A stretch of DNA of 29,964 nucleotides from NCBI RefSeq assembly GCF_905196875.1, contig NZ_CAJJWO010000062.1, positions 1 through 29,964 of the forward strand. The letters are read 5' to 3'. The translations under genes and the position numbers were made by a program. Origin of the DNA: an uncultured Parabacteroides sp. GTDB taxonomy: Bacteria; Bacteroidota; Bacteroidia; Bacteroidales; Tannerellaceae. Under the pieces are notes generated by a model. That model was not told the origin of the DNA, did not search any database, and saw nothing but the letters and a program-made list of their open reading frames with translations. Below, piece after piece: positions 1 through 8,328 of this stretch (positions are counted from its first letter, which is position 1; every line of letters starts with the position of its first letter).

Positions 1-978
1 TCTTCCAAAGATGTCCTTATACAATGGAGTGCTCCCGTATATAGCAAAACAATTGGGTGGGGAACACAAAGCTCATACAAACAGCTCGGATACCAAGGTT
101 CTTCTTTTTATTTCGGTCAACGTTGGGAACCTGAGGACCTGGGAAATATGCATAAAAAGACACTAACGAATGTAAAATTCATTCCTGCTTACAATGTCAA
201 CTATGCTATTTATATCAAGCAGGGAGAACGTACATATCAACAGGAAGTAGGCAATACGACACCTAACAGATCGAATACGGTAGAGTTAAAAACCCCGTAT
301 ACTATCGATGCCGGTCAAGAACTGATCATTTCCATATATGCCAGAAAATATAACCGATCGGCTTATCCCGCTTTTATAGATAAAGGACCGGCTATTAATG
401 GAAAAGGTAATTTAGTATCGTTCGACGGAAACAAATGGGAATATTTACTAAATGAAGAAAATGATAATAATTTTATCATCTCCGCAACTATCACTTCCGA
501 AGAAGGTAAATTAACAGAACTCCGGTCTACGACAACACAATCTATTACGGCTTTCCCTGTTGTCACAGGATATAACATCTATAAAAATCAGATAAAACAG
601 GCAACAGTTCCGGCTTCAACATTACAATTTACAGACAAAAATGTGATTTCCGGTATCCATAATTACAGTGTTTCAGCTCTTTATGATTCAAAAGAAAGTA
701 AAGCGACCCCAGCTGTGGCAGAAGTAAAAGTAAATTCTGAAAGCATATCGGCTAAGGAAGAAATAAATATCAGCCCTACCATATTCAGAGATCGGATACA
801 TATAATAAATTATCAGCAGATCAAATACATAGATATTTATTCCACCGACGGAAAAATGATCCGGAAAATAAATAATCCGACAGAATGGATAGATGCGGGA
901 AATATTTCCTCGGGTGTTTATTTCTTTAAGCTGGTTACGGATAAGGCGGTTAAAACGATCCGCACTATTAAACAATAA
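1..978 (+). CDS. Secreted T9SS-type protein, C-terminal part (5' end outside window)
   Basis: The frame is open from base 1, so this is the 3' part of a longer gene; the first Met in the window (148) is internal. About 325 residues are visible. The early part has a WSAP motif and then a stretch around GQRWEPEDLGN resembling the beta-sandwich modules found in secreted Bacteroidetes proteases and adhesins. A fibronectin-III-like segment follows (about residues 190-245 from base 1, with the words GYNIYKN and HNYSVSALY). The last 75 residues look like a T9SS type-A sorting domain: ISPTIFRDRIHI, then YIDIYSTDGKMIRK, then SSGVYFFKLVTD, ending KTIRTIKQ. Such proteins are exported by Sec and then moved to the surface by T9SS. 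The catalytic or binding part lies upstream and cannot be named. A terminator follows immediately. Confidence 0.75.
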   Translation, partial: SSKDVLIQWSAPVYSKTIGWGTQSSYKQLGYQGSSFYFGQRWEPEDLGNMHKKTLTNVKFIPAYNVNYAIYIKQGERTYQQEVGNTTPNRSNTVELKTPYTIDAGQELIISIYARKYNRSAYPAFIDKGPAINGKGNLVSFDGNKWEYLLNEENDNNFIISATITSEEGKLTELRSTTTQSITAFPVVTGYNIYKNQIKQATVPASTLQFTDKNVISGIHNYSVSALYDSKESKATPAVAEVKVNSESISAKEEINISPTIFRDRIHIINYQQIKYIDIYSTDGKMIRKINNPTEWIDAGNISSGVYFFKLVTDKAVKTIRTIKQ

Positions 979-1016
979 AAAAAATGCCTGACTGATTATC
1001 CAGCCAGGCATTTTTT
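979..1016. terminator. Bidirectional intrinsic terminator
   Basis: A perfect 12-bp stem, AAAAAATGCCTG (979-990) with CAGGCATTTTTT (1005-1016), has a 14-nt loop that can extend the stem through CTG/CAG. The A run on one side and T run on the other give a U tract in both directions. It sits between the convergent 3' ends at 978 and 1018 and can serve both genes. Confidence 0.85.
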
Positions 1017-1017
1017 A

Positions 1018-1797
1018 TCAATAGGAAACTGTTACATCAAATCCTTCTTTCCGGGCCCAGTCTGCTATTGCATCCAAAGCCTCCTTAGAAACCTTTTTAA
1101 GCCCTTTCAAAGGTGTTTCACGATCAATAGTATAGATCATAACTTGTTTCGGTTTGATTTTTTTCAATGCATCGATCCAACCTTTTATCTCCTCTTCAGT
1201 AGTATTATCAACCGACTTACCATCTATTTCACCTTGCAGGAACATAGTCTGGATAATCAGGTTTCCGTTAAAACGGCATAATTGATCCAACAATCTCTCG
1301 AACGTAAAAGCCGGGGAATTCGGAACATTCAGCTGTTGTATCCGGCTATCGAGTACGGAATCGAGCTTAAGTATATTATCCTCGATCTTATTTAATGCCC
1401 GGAATACACCCTCTTTATGAAGCATAGTCGAATTTGACAGTACAGCGATCTTGGCATTTGGAAAGTAACGGTTGCGGGTAGCGATCGTATCTTCTATGAT
1501 ACCTTCGAATTCCGGATGCATCGTCGGTTCTCCGTTGCCTGCAAAGGTGATCACATCAGGAGCTATCCCTTCTTTTTGCATAGCCAATAACTTTTCTTCC
1601 AAGGCGGTTTTTACTTCTTCACGAACCGGTAGTTTGGTGCGTGTACGACGCTCACCGTTCAAACCACACTCGCAATAAATGCAATCGAAAGAACAAAGTT
1701 TACCATCGACAGGAAGCAGGTTCATACCCAAAGAAACACCCAGACGCCGACTGTGTATCGGACCGAACACTATTTTATCAAAAAGAATCGTTGACAT
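1018..1797 (-). CDS. Radical SAM protein (COG0731-like Fe-S oxidoreductase)
   Basis: The 259-residue protein carries the radical SAM cluster motif CxxxCxxC (Cys35, Cys39, Cys42) in CSFDCIYCECG, which would bind a [4Fe-4S] cluster and S-adenosylmethionine. It is preceded by FGPIHSRRLG, typical of the COG0731 branch. A conserved FAGNGEPTMHP segment at about residue 105 is the glycine-rich SAM-contacting strand. There is only one cluster motif, so it is not an anaerobic sulfatase-maturating enzyme. The branch is related to tRNA-modifying TYW1-type enzymes, but the substrate in Bacteroidetes is not established to my knowledge, so no reaction is assigned. It is transcribed alone from a promoter near 1868-1897. 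Confidence 0.85.
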   Translation of the reverse strand: MSTILFDKIVFGPIHSRRLGVSLGMNLLPVDGKLCSFDCIYCECGLNGERRTRTKLPVREEVKTALEEKLLAMQKEGIAPDVITFAGNGEPTMHPEFEGIIEDTIATRNRYFPNAKIAVLSNSTMLHKEGVFRALNKIEDNILKLDSVLDSRIQQLNVPNSPAFTFERLLDQLCRFNGNLIIQTMFLQGEIDGKSVDNTTEEEIKGWIDALKKIKPKQVMIYTIDRETPLKGLKKVSKEALDAIADWARKEGFDVTVSY

Positions 1798-1867
1798 AAC
1801 TATATAATTTATCCATTAAGTTCTTTATATAACAAAGAACATCGCAATATTACCAGTTTTACGGACA

Positions 1868-1897
1868 CAAAGCTACAAAAGAGCTTATAATAACCAA
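1868..1897 (-). promoter_or_regulatory. Candidate promoter of the radical SAM gene
   Basis: On the minus strand TTG (1897-1895), 19 nt and TAGCTTTG (1875-1868) match the Bacteroidetes TTG-N19-TAnnTTTG pattern. The leader to the ATG would be about 65 nt and contains a small hairpin, GTTCTTT (1820-1826) paired with AAAGAAC (1834-1840). Confidence 0.6.
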
Positions 1898-1986
1898 TGA
1901 AGAAATACATAAAAATCAGACAATCACTTATCCTTTAATAAAATATAATTTATTATCAATTAAACAGGCAATAAACTATGTTTCAC

Positions 1987-1994
1987 TACTTTTG
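1987..1994 (+). promoter_or_regulatory. Candidate -7 element upstream of the first MBOAT gene
   Basis: TACTTTTG matches TAnnTTTG on the plus strand. It lies about 275 bp before the MBOAT start, implying a long leader. No convincing -33 element is visible. The rest of 1898-2230 holds no gene that I can support; the word TAAATTGTGAT at 2161-2171 matches part of the palindrome described at 9410 and 20134. Confidence 0.4.
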
Positions 1995-2230
1995 CGACTA
2001 GTACAATCGTACATCAGCGATATTTATTACAGAAAGCGTCCGGCTTTATTCTTTTCAATTTATATTTCATAATTTACAGTATTAATTAACTCGCTATTAT
2101 TTCACATTTGTCTATTCATGGGCAAGTCGTGTATATATTAGCGTGTCTGATTGTGTGCAGTAAATTGTGATGATAGATTATTGGAATAACGACAGGTCCG
2201 GTCAATTCCTACGTTTTCTCTTATAATAAT

Positions 2231-2254
2231 TGCCACTTCAGGGAATCAGTGGCA
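2231..2254 (+). promoter_or_regulatory. Hairpin just upstream of the MBOAT start codon
   Basis: TGCCACT (2231-2237) pairs perfectly with AGTGGCA (2248-2254) across a 10-nt loop. It ends 15 nt before the proposed GTG start at 2270 and could influence ribosome access. An in-frame GTG at 2249 lies inside the right arm, which argues against that codon being the start. Confidence 0.4.
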
Positions 2255-2269
2255 GCAATATATTATATT

Positions 2270-3709
2270 GTGCTGTTTAATTCTATTGAATTCATCTTTT
2301 TCCTGCCAATAGTCTTTATACTGTATTGGTCGGCAAATAAGAATTTAAAATGGCAGAACCTTCTTGTTGTGATAGCCAGCTACGTTTTTTACGGCTGGTG
2401 GGATATCCGTTTTCTTTTTCTTATCATACTGACCAGCTCTTTCTGTTTTATCAGCGGACTTCTTATTGAACGGGCTGAAGGTAACCGTAAAAAACAAAAA
2501 GTGATTAATACGATCAATATTTTACTCAACCTGGGCATCCTGGCTACTTTCAAATATTTTAATTTCTTTAGTGCCAATCTAAAAACAGCATTACATACGT
2601 TAGGCTTCGAACCCGACTGGATCACACTAGACATACTTTTACCTGTCGGTATAAGTTTTTATACATTACAGGCACTTAGTTACAGCATCGACGTATATCA
2701 AAAGAAAATATCAGTCTGCCATAATCCAGTAGCATTTTTTGCTTATGTCAGTTTCTTCCCGCAGTTGGTAGCAGGTCCGATAGAAAGAGCTACCAATCTG
2801 TTACCCCAGTTTTATAAACAGCGTACATTCGATTATTATAAAGCAATAGACGGCTGCCAACAAATGTTATGGGGATTTTTCAAGAAGATGATAATAGCAG
2901 ACAATTGCGCGGTAGCTGTTAATGAGATATGGAACACTTATCAATATCAGAGTGGTTTTACACTTTTACTGGGAGCTCTTTTGTTCACTTTCCAGATATA
3001 CGGGGATTTTTCCGGTTATTCGGACATTGCTATCGGTTGCTCCCGGTTATTCGGGATCAATTTGATGAAAAACTTCAACTATCCCTATTTCTCAAGAGAC
3101 ATTGCTGAATTCTGGAGACGCTGGCATATATCGTTAAGTACCTGGTTTCGCGATTATATCTATATTCCGTTGGGAGGAAGCCGGTGTAAAAAGACTAAAG
3201 TGATTCGAAACACTTTTATTATATTCATTATCAGCGGACTTTGGCATGGAGCCAACTGGACATTCGTTGTATGGGGAATCTATCATGCTTTACTTTTCAT
3301 TCCCCTTTTATTACTCAATAAAAACAGGAGATATACCAGAAACATTGCTGCTGAAGGTAAATATTTACCTTCTTTAAAAGAAGCTGCACAAATATTAGGT
3401 ACATTCTTATTGGTCCTCATCGGATGGATCATTTTCAGAGCAAATGATATCAGCGAAGCATTCGATTATTTATCACATCTTTTTTCTCCTTCCTTATTTG
3501 AAATATCATTCCTATATGGTAAAAAGGCTCTGATATATTGTTTATTACTTTTTATTGTAGAATGGTTTCAACGGGAGAAAGAACATGGTCTGCGGATAAA
3601 CAGGAATGTAAAATCACCCGTGATCCGATGGAGTATTTATTATATCCTAATCTTTATAATTATCCTTCTGCAAGGCACTCCGGCTAATTTTATTTACTTT
3701 CAATTCTAA
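2270..3709 (+). CDS. MBOAT-family membrane O-acyltransferase (AlgI/DltB-like), copy 1
   Basis: A polytopic membrane protein of 479 residues. It carries the signatures of the AlgI/DltB branch: LVAGPIERATNLLPQF from residue 166, EFWRRWHISLSTWF with WRRWH at 282-286, IPLGGSR, and SGLWHGANWTF with the probable catalytic His at 326. These enzymes move acyl groups, often acetyl, from the cytoplasmic face to an extracytoplasmic sugar or polymer, usually with an SGNH partner. That partner follows after a 5-nt gap. The start is set at GTG 2270 because it gives an N-terminus starting (M)LFNSIEF, the same as the paralogue at 10882. Both proteins end in NFIYFQF. The acceptor (LPS, capsule or another glycan) is not shown by the sequence. 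Confidence 0.88.
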   Translation: MLFNSIEFIFFLPIVFILYWSANKNLKWQNLLVVIASYVFYGWWDIRFLFLIILTSSFCFISGLLIERAEGNRKKQKVINTINILLNLGILATFKYFNFFSANLKTALHTLGFEPDWITLDILLPVGISFYTLQALSYSIDVYQKKISVCHNPVAFFAYVSFFPQLVAGPIERATNLLPQFYKQRTFDYYKAIDGCQQMLWGFFKKMIIADNCAVAVNEIWNTYQYQSGFTLLLGALLFTFQIYGDFSGYSDIAIGCSRLFGINLMKNFNYPYFSRDIAEFWRRWHISLSTWFRDYIYIPLGGSRCKKTKVIRNTFIIFIISGLWHGANWTFVVWGIYHALLFIPLLLLNKNRRYTRNIAAEGKYLPSLKEAAQILGTFLLVLIGWIIFRANDISEAFDYLSHLFSPSLFEISFLYGKKALIYCLLLFIVEWFQREKEHGLRINRNVKSPVIRWSIYYILIFIIILLQGTPANFIYFQF

Positions 3710-3714
3710 CCGTT

Positions 3715-4605
3715 ATGAACAAGTTTATAAAACAATTGATCGTCTTCCTTATTCCTCTACTGATAATATTCATCCTACTGGAATATACTATCAGGCAAAT
3801 TCCCAATACCTACAAATACAAAAACGAATGGATGCTACAACATGCAGACAGCTTAAATACACTTATATTAGGTAATTCACATTGTATGTCTGGAGTTAAT
3901 CCTTTCTTCCTTACTAATGCTTTTAACTTTGCAAACTCATCACAGGATCTGGAACGCGACTATTTCATATTGACTAAATATGATAATCTATATACCGGAT
4001 TAAAATATGTAATCCTTTCTTTTTCGTATTGTACGCTTCAGGACAAGATGGAATATGTTGATAAATCCCGTTTAAAATATTATGGTATTTATATGGGATA
4101 TGATAAATATAAATACAGCTTAGAAATCACCAGCAGCATTACTTATGAAAAAATAAAAGAATATTTAAAGGGAAACATTTCACAATGTTCTCCACTGGGA
4201 TTCAGAGTCAACAAAGCTTTTAAAGACAATTTGGATATAAGCGGCATAAAAGCAGCCAAACGACATACTATGAATAACCGGGAAGGTTTAGTTGATAACC
4301 TTCGATTTCTGGATAAAATAATCCGGTTTTGTGAAAATAAGCAGATAAAACTAATTCTAGTTACCACACCGACCTATCCCAGTTATTACAACTATTTAAA
4401 TGAAAACCAACTCCATTTACTATTCTCTACAGCAAAAGAAATAGTAAACAACCACGAAAATGTCCTCTACCTCAATTATCTGAAAGACGACAGATTCGTT
4501 GATAATGATTTCAACGACGGTGACCACTTATCAGAGCAAGGAGCTGAAAAGTTTACCAACATATTAAAGGACTCCATCGATCATATCCTAAAAACAGAAT
4601 TATAA
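3715..4605 (+). CDS. SGNH-fold membrane-anchored partner of MBOAT, copy 1
   Basis: The 296-residue protein has one N-terminal membrane segment (about residues 7-23) and then an extracytoplasmic domain with SGNH-type landmarks. Block I is LILGNSHCMSG with Ser55 as candidate nucleophile; block V is DGDHLSEQG with Asp268 and His271 forming a DxxH pair. This is the arrangement in DltD/AlgJ/AlgX-type partners, which receive the acyl group from the MBOAT channel and pass it to the glycan. The gene starts 5 nt after the MBOAT stop, so the two are almost certainly co-translated. Overall sequence similarity to named families is low, so only the fold and role are proposed. Its stop lies 7 nt from the stop of the convergent gene, with no room for a terminator. 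Confidence 0.7.
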   Translation: MNKFIKQLIVFLIPLLIIFILLEYTIRQIPNTYKYKNEWMLQHADSLNTLILGNSHCMSGVNPFFLTNAFNFANSSQDLERDYFILTKYDNLYTGLKYVILSFSYCTLQDKMEYVDKSRLKYYGIYMGYDKYKYSLEITSSITYEKIKEYLKGNISQCSPLGFRVNKAFKDNLDISGIKAAKRHTMNNREGLVDNLRFLDKIIRFCENKQIKLILVTTPTYPSYYNYLNENQLHLLFSTAKEIVNNHENVLYLNYLKDDRFVDNDFNDGDHLSEQGAEKFTNILKDSIDHILKTEL

Positions 4606-4612
4606 AACAGAT

Positions 4613-6676
4613 TTAAAACTTATACCTGAGAAGCACATATACATCTGTTTTGTTATGTCCTTCTATCTCTTCCTGATCCGTACCTATCAAATCCCGATCG
4701 GCATAATAAGTATGGGCCAGCTTTGCAGAAACAGATAGTTTATCCAGTATGTTCCATCGGAAAGAGAAAGATAACCTGATTCCTTTTCCATAAAAAGAAG
4801 GCATATTGAAAGCATAAAGAATATTCTTTTCATACGAATTGATACGGCTGTAATAATCATCCGTATGAAAATAACCAATATAAAAATCAGACTGAAGAGG
4901 AAATGAAGAGGGTTTCCAACCTATACTTTGTGAAATCATCCACCCAAGACTTTGTTTTCCCTGTTGTTCATCGTAATAAACAGCATCTGCAGATGTTTTC
5001 AACACCCATGCAGATTGTAAACCATATAACAATTGAAGACGGAAACGTTGTTGGGAATAAGGCAGTACATTTTGTGTCGATTCATTCTCTACAGTCTGGT
5101 TATTTTCTTTCTTCCTGTACTTATAACGAAAGTAGGTACTAAAATTCTTTCCTGAATTATAATCCAACTGAGTCATATATTCCTGTCCGGAAGAAGGTGA
5201 ATCTATTCCATATTTCAACCAGGGGAAACGAAATAAGTCGGCATACAACGATAATTTAAAATGTGCAAACGGTGTCCATTGCATCCCTGTATAAACACCT
5301 TGCTCATTCTGCACAGTAGAATTCTGACTGAAAGCACTTCCGAAAAAAGCTTGATAACGCCTGTCGTAATAACGATGAAGCAGCAATAACGATAAATAAG
5401 AAACAGGTGTCAGTTGAAACGCATTTAATGTAGCTACAGCTTTATTTGAAGACAAGGCTGTTTCACCGTAAAATTTAAGTTTATTCGTTTTCAACATATA
5501 ATCCACACTGATGTTCATATTACTGTTTCCACGGAAATAGAAAAGGTTATAAGGTTTCGGATCAGGTTGTATATCGTATTTTCCAAAAGAATAGGAGAGG
5601 GCTGTTATACCGATAGCAAGATTAGAAGTTGCATAGCGTACATTTCCACCGTATGTCTGCATAGGGACGGTATGTTTTTTATTCCAATCACGTTCCAACC
5701 GGTGTAAACCATCGGTTTTAAACGAACTTACCTCGTAGTTATCAACACCCGCATCCAGCTTCCTGAAAGAATAAAAGAAACTGATATCCAAATCTTTAAT
5801 CGAAACGGTAGAAGCTACTCCACGAAAATAATCATTCTCATTAGTTGAAAAATGCCGGCGAAATCCATTCGTACGTCTTTCAGCCTGAGCCACAATAGAA
5901 CTCCTACCCGGAGAAAAATCACTACTGATAACCAATCCTTGTCCGAAAGAAACTTTGTAATCACCGACTGCAAAGCTTTTCAACCATTTGTTTATATCTT
6001 TCAAAAATAGATGTGCCGAATAATAATCATACCCTTTATGATACTCATTCCAAAAAGGTTCACCAGCATCTTTCTCCGCTACAATTCCAAACCGGAGCCT
6101 TTCATCAAATGCATAAGAATAACGAAAGGAGTGATAGAAAGGTTCACCCAGATATTTCCGGTTCGGATATTGCTGTAAAATACTATCCGGATATGAACAA
6201 TATCCTTTTTTCTGTTGAAAACATTGATCATATCTGATTTGCAATTCATTAGAGCTGTACTTCAACATGTTCTTAACAGTAAAAGGACGTTTATCAACAG
6301 AAATATCTCCGATATAAACAAAAGGAAGTAACAAAGATATTGTCTGAAAATCCAACTCTTCAATATTCTTCAGTTCATAAAAGGTAACCAGTTTACCATA
6401 TTTTTTACGGTAAGAGATAATCTGTTCAATCTGCTGATCGGATAAAAAAGGCAGGCGGGTTAATTCTTCCCTGGTAACACTGTTCAATTCAAAAGGATGT
6501 TCAGCCAGATATGAAAGATCGGAATAAAGATTTTCAATTCGGTCATCATCATCTGTTTCAGAAGCCATTTCTTCTATGTATTCCATCCACTTATCAACAG
6601 AGTAAATATTCTGACTATTAATATTATAACTGTTTATCAACATATATATAAACAGAGTTATAAACGACTTTTTCAT
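4613..6676 (-). CDS. Exported protein with ComEA-type helix-hairpin-helix domain and C-terminal beta-barrel
   Basis: The 687-residue product has a signal peptide (about 1-21), an acidic linker (TDDDDRIENL), and a ComEA-like double HhH region at about 64-122 (LNSVTREELTRL through LLLPFVYIGD). The remaining 560 residues are rich in alternating aromatic/polar strands and end in VLLRYKF, with a C-terminal Phe as in BAM-inserted outer-membrane proteins. The two hairpins that carry GIG in DNA-binding HhH domains read PFLSD and EELDF here, so classical DNA-backbone contacts are missing. The protein is probably an outer-membrane barrel with a periplasmic helical domain; function unknown. It follows the PorV/PorQ-like gene by 11 nt in the same operon. 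Confidence 0.7.
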   Translation of the reverse strand: MKKSFITLFIYMLINSYNINSQNIYSVDKWMEYIEEMASETDDDDRIENLYSDLSYLAEHPFELNSVTREELTRLPFLSDQQIEQIISYRKKYGKLVTFYELKNIEELDFQTISLLLPFVYIGDISVDKRPFTVKNMLKYSSNELQIRYDQCFQQKKGYCSYPDSILQQYPNRKYLGEPFYHSFRYSYAFDERLRFGIVAEKDAGEPFWNEYHKGYDYYSAHLFLKDINKWLKSFAVGDYKVSFGQGLVISSDFSPGRSSIVAQAERRTNGFRRHFSTNENDYFRGVASTVSIKDLDISFFYSFRKLDAGVDNYEVSSFKTDGLHRLERDWNKKHTVPMQTYGGNVRYATSNLAIGITALSYSFGKYDIQPDPKPYNLFYFRGNSNMNISVDYMLKTNKLKFYGETALSSNKAVATLNAFQLTPVSYLSLLLLHRYYDRRYQAFFGSAFSQNSTVQNEQGVYTGMQWTPFAHFKLSLYADLFRFPWLKYGIDSPSSGQEYMTQLDYNSGKNFSTYFRYKYRKKENNQTVENESTQNVLPYSQQRFRLQLLYGLQSAWVLKTSADAVYYDEQQGKQSLGWMISQSIGWKPSSFPLQSDFYIGYFHTDDYYSRINSYEKNILYAFNMPSFYGKGIRLSFSFRWNILDKLSVSAKLAHTYYADRDLIGTDQEEIEGHNKTDVYVLLRYKF

Positions 6677-6687
6677 AGTTATATAAT

Positions 6688-7494
6688 TTAAAAAGAATAC
6701 TTCAAACCTATCCCTGTACTAATACCCAACACCGGATGATACACAGTTGCCACATCTACACTGAAACATGAAAAACGATACCCTACACCAATAGTGGGCA
6801 GGAGGGGAGTTGCTTTGATTCCTGCCCGTATATAAAACTGTTTATATAATTGATATTCCAAACCGGTACAACCTGTTAAAGCAGTCTGTTTATTTGTCTC
6901 CAGATTCCCTACTATCAACAGGCTGTTAATTACTTCCCATTGAAAACCTATCTGTATAGAATAACTCATAAAATAGTTAGTATCAATATCTTCCTTTTTA
7001 ATAGCAACAGATGGTAAATCCATTATCAACATACCAATCAACAGCTTTTCAACCGGAGAATAAATAATGCCGATGTCGGTCGACAAGTACTGTGGATGTT
7101 CTCCTGTCAACTCTGTTTGTATTATCGAATACTGGATACTTATACCGATATTCCATTTTTCATTCAAAGACTTTCCCAGGAAAATCCGGAACATACTTTC
7201 CCTGTATCGATCATAACCGAAAGAAGAGATATTAACACCGATTGGAAGAAAGGTGGCAGGATAAGAAAATGAAAGGTTGATAACTCCCAGTTCTTTTAGT
7301 CCGTAGCGATTAAAATAGTTGATATCTAAACTTTTATAACTTTCCCGACTGATCAGTGCCGGATTGAAAAGAAAAGATTGGGTAATGCCACATTCTCCCA
7401 TTCCCACGCTACGCATATCAGGCAAACGTAAGTTATTAACAGCATATAAACAGGGAAAAACTCCCGATAACAGAGATAGAATCAATAATTTCAT
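6688..7494 (-). CDS. PorV/PorQ-like (FadL-type) outer-membrane beta-barrel protein
   Basis: The 268-residue protein has an N-terminal signal peptide (about 1-18) followed by LPDMRSVGMGECG and FNPALIS. These match the 'ARxxGMGxAG...NPA' opening of PorV/PorQ-type FadL-fold barrels of Bacteroidetes. The remainder is short amphipathic strands and the protein ends GIGLKYSF with a terminal Phe. Some family members are T9SS subunits, but this protein is short and divergent, so I do not call it PorQ or PorV. It is first in an operon with the HhH-barrel gene; the pair may form one outer-membrane assembly. The promoter lies about 100 nt upstream inside an inverted repeat. Confidence 0.6.
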   Translation of the reverse strand: MKLLILSLLSGVFPCLYAVNNLRLPDMRSVGMGECGITQSFLFNPALISRESYKSLDINYFNRYGLKELGVINLSFSYPATFLPIGVNISSFGYDRYRESMFRIFLGKSLNEKWNIGISIQYSIIQTELTGEHPQYLSTDIGIIYSPVEKLLIGMLIMDLPSVAIKKEDIDTNYFMSYSIQIGFQWEVINSLLIVGNLETNKQTALTGCTGLEYQLYKQFYIRAGIKATPLLPTIGVGYRFSCFSVDVATVYHPVLGISTGIGLKYSF

Positions 7495-7581
7495 AGATAA
7501 GATATTTTTGGTTGTTAATTTATAAGCACATTATAGAATGCTACTAATAATATTCAATGTCCATAGCTAATTCGTTTTGTT

Positions 7582-7628
7582 ATTAATAAGAATTGCTGCA
7601 AATATAACGATTCTTATTAATCCTGCAA
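7582..7628 (-). promoter_or_regulatory. Promoter of the barrel/HhH operon with -7 box flanked by a perfect inverted repeat
   Basis: On the minus strand TTG (7628-7626), 19 nt, then TATATTTG (7606-7599) fits the Bacteroidetes promoter. The -7 box lies in the 16-nt gap between perfect 12-bp arms, ATTAATAAGAAT (7582-7593) and ATTCTTATTAAT (7610-7621). The arms would flank the melting region, as an operator would. Confidence 0.6.
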
Positions 7629-7708
7629 CTTATTAACAAGTAAATCATCATTTCTCTATATAATTAGTCAAATTCTGTAAAACCTGCACAGGCTATTACT
7701 AAATCATC

Positions 7709-7716
7709 TATTTTTG
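7709..7716 (+). promoter_or_regulatory. Candidate -7 element of the DUF4294 gene
   Basis: TATTTTTG matches TAnnTTTG and ends only 6 nt before the ATG at 7723, so the transcript would start at or next to the start codon (leaderless or nearly so). No clear -33 element is seen. Confidence 0.5.
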
Positions 7717-7722
7717 TAGGCT

Positions 7723-8328
7723 ATGACAAAGGTGAGATGGTATAAGATTGTGGTTATGTTTTTGCTCTGTGTTACAGCTGGTCAGGCACAGAAACTAAAA
7801 ATAAACACACTTCCCGAAGGAGTGCAAAGAGCTTATCTGGACGGGAAGGATACAGTTCCCGTTGTCAACCTCCAGGAAGTATTTATATTTCCGCAGATGC
7901 GTTTTAAGAACAATCGTGAACAACAGAAATACAATAAACTGGTTCGTGACGTGAAACGTACATTACCTTATGCTAAAATGGTATATGAAACCCTGATCGA
8001 AACCTATGAATATATGGAAACACTTCCTAATGACAAAGCTCGTCAGGAACATCTGAAACGTATGGAAAAGGATTTGTTCAAAGAATATAAACCGGAACTT
8101 AAAAAGCTGACATTCTCACAAGGTAAACTACTTATCAAACTGATCGACAGGGAATGTAACCAATCAAGTTACAACCTGTTGAAAGCCTACCTGGGAGGTT
8201 TCAGGGCAGGCTTCTGGAATTTGTTTGCCGGTATGTTCGGAGCCAGCCTGAAATCGGAATACGACCCGAAAGGAAAAGATGCCATGACCGAACGGGTCGT
8301 TATTATGGTTGAAAGAGGACTAATCTGA
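7723..8328 (+). CDS. DUF4294 domain-containing exported protein
   Basis: The 201-residue protein has a signal peptide ending TAGQAQ (about residue 23). The mature part matches the Bacteroidetes DUF4294 family: LQEVFIFPQMRF, then a charged helical region (RDVKRTLPYAKM), and near the C-terminus SQGKLLIKLIDRECNQSSY and AYLGGFRAGFWN. It is probably periplasmic and mostly helical. No biochemical role is known to me. The start is the first ATG after the promoter-like TATTTTTG. The last 9 nt overlap the 3' end of the convergent RNA methyltransferase gene. Confidence 0.8.
   Translation: MTKVRWYKIVVMFLLCVTAGQAQKLKINTLPEGVQRAYLDGKDTVPVVNLQEVFIFPQMRFKNNREQQKYNKLVRDVKRTLPYAKMVYETLIETYEYMETLPNDKARQEHLKRMEKDLFKEYKPELKKLTFSQGKLLIKLIDRECNQSSYNLLKAYLGGFRAGFWNLFAGMFGASLKSEYDPKGKDAMTERVVIMVERGLI

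Noticed and set aside
1018..1797. Radical SAM protein as maturase of the Ser-type sulfatase
   Set aside because: Sulfatase-maturating enzymes are longer and have extra cysteine clusters; this protein has one cluster motif and belongs to a different branch.
2249..2269. Earlier GTG start for the first MBOAT gene
   Set aside because: It falls inside a hairpin arm and would add seven residues absent from the paralogue.
6688..7494. Calling the short barrel PorQ or PorV
   Set aside because: Only the N-terminal family opening matches; length and the rest are too divergent for a specific name.
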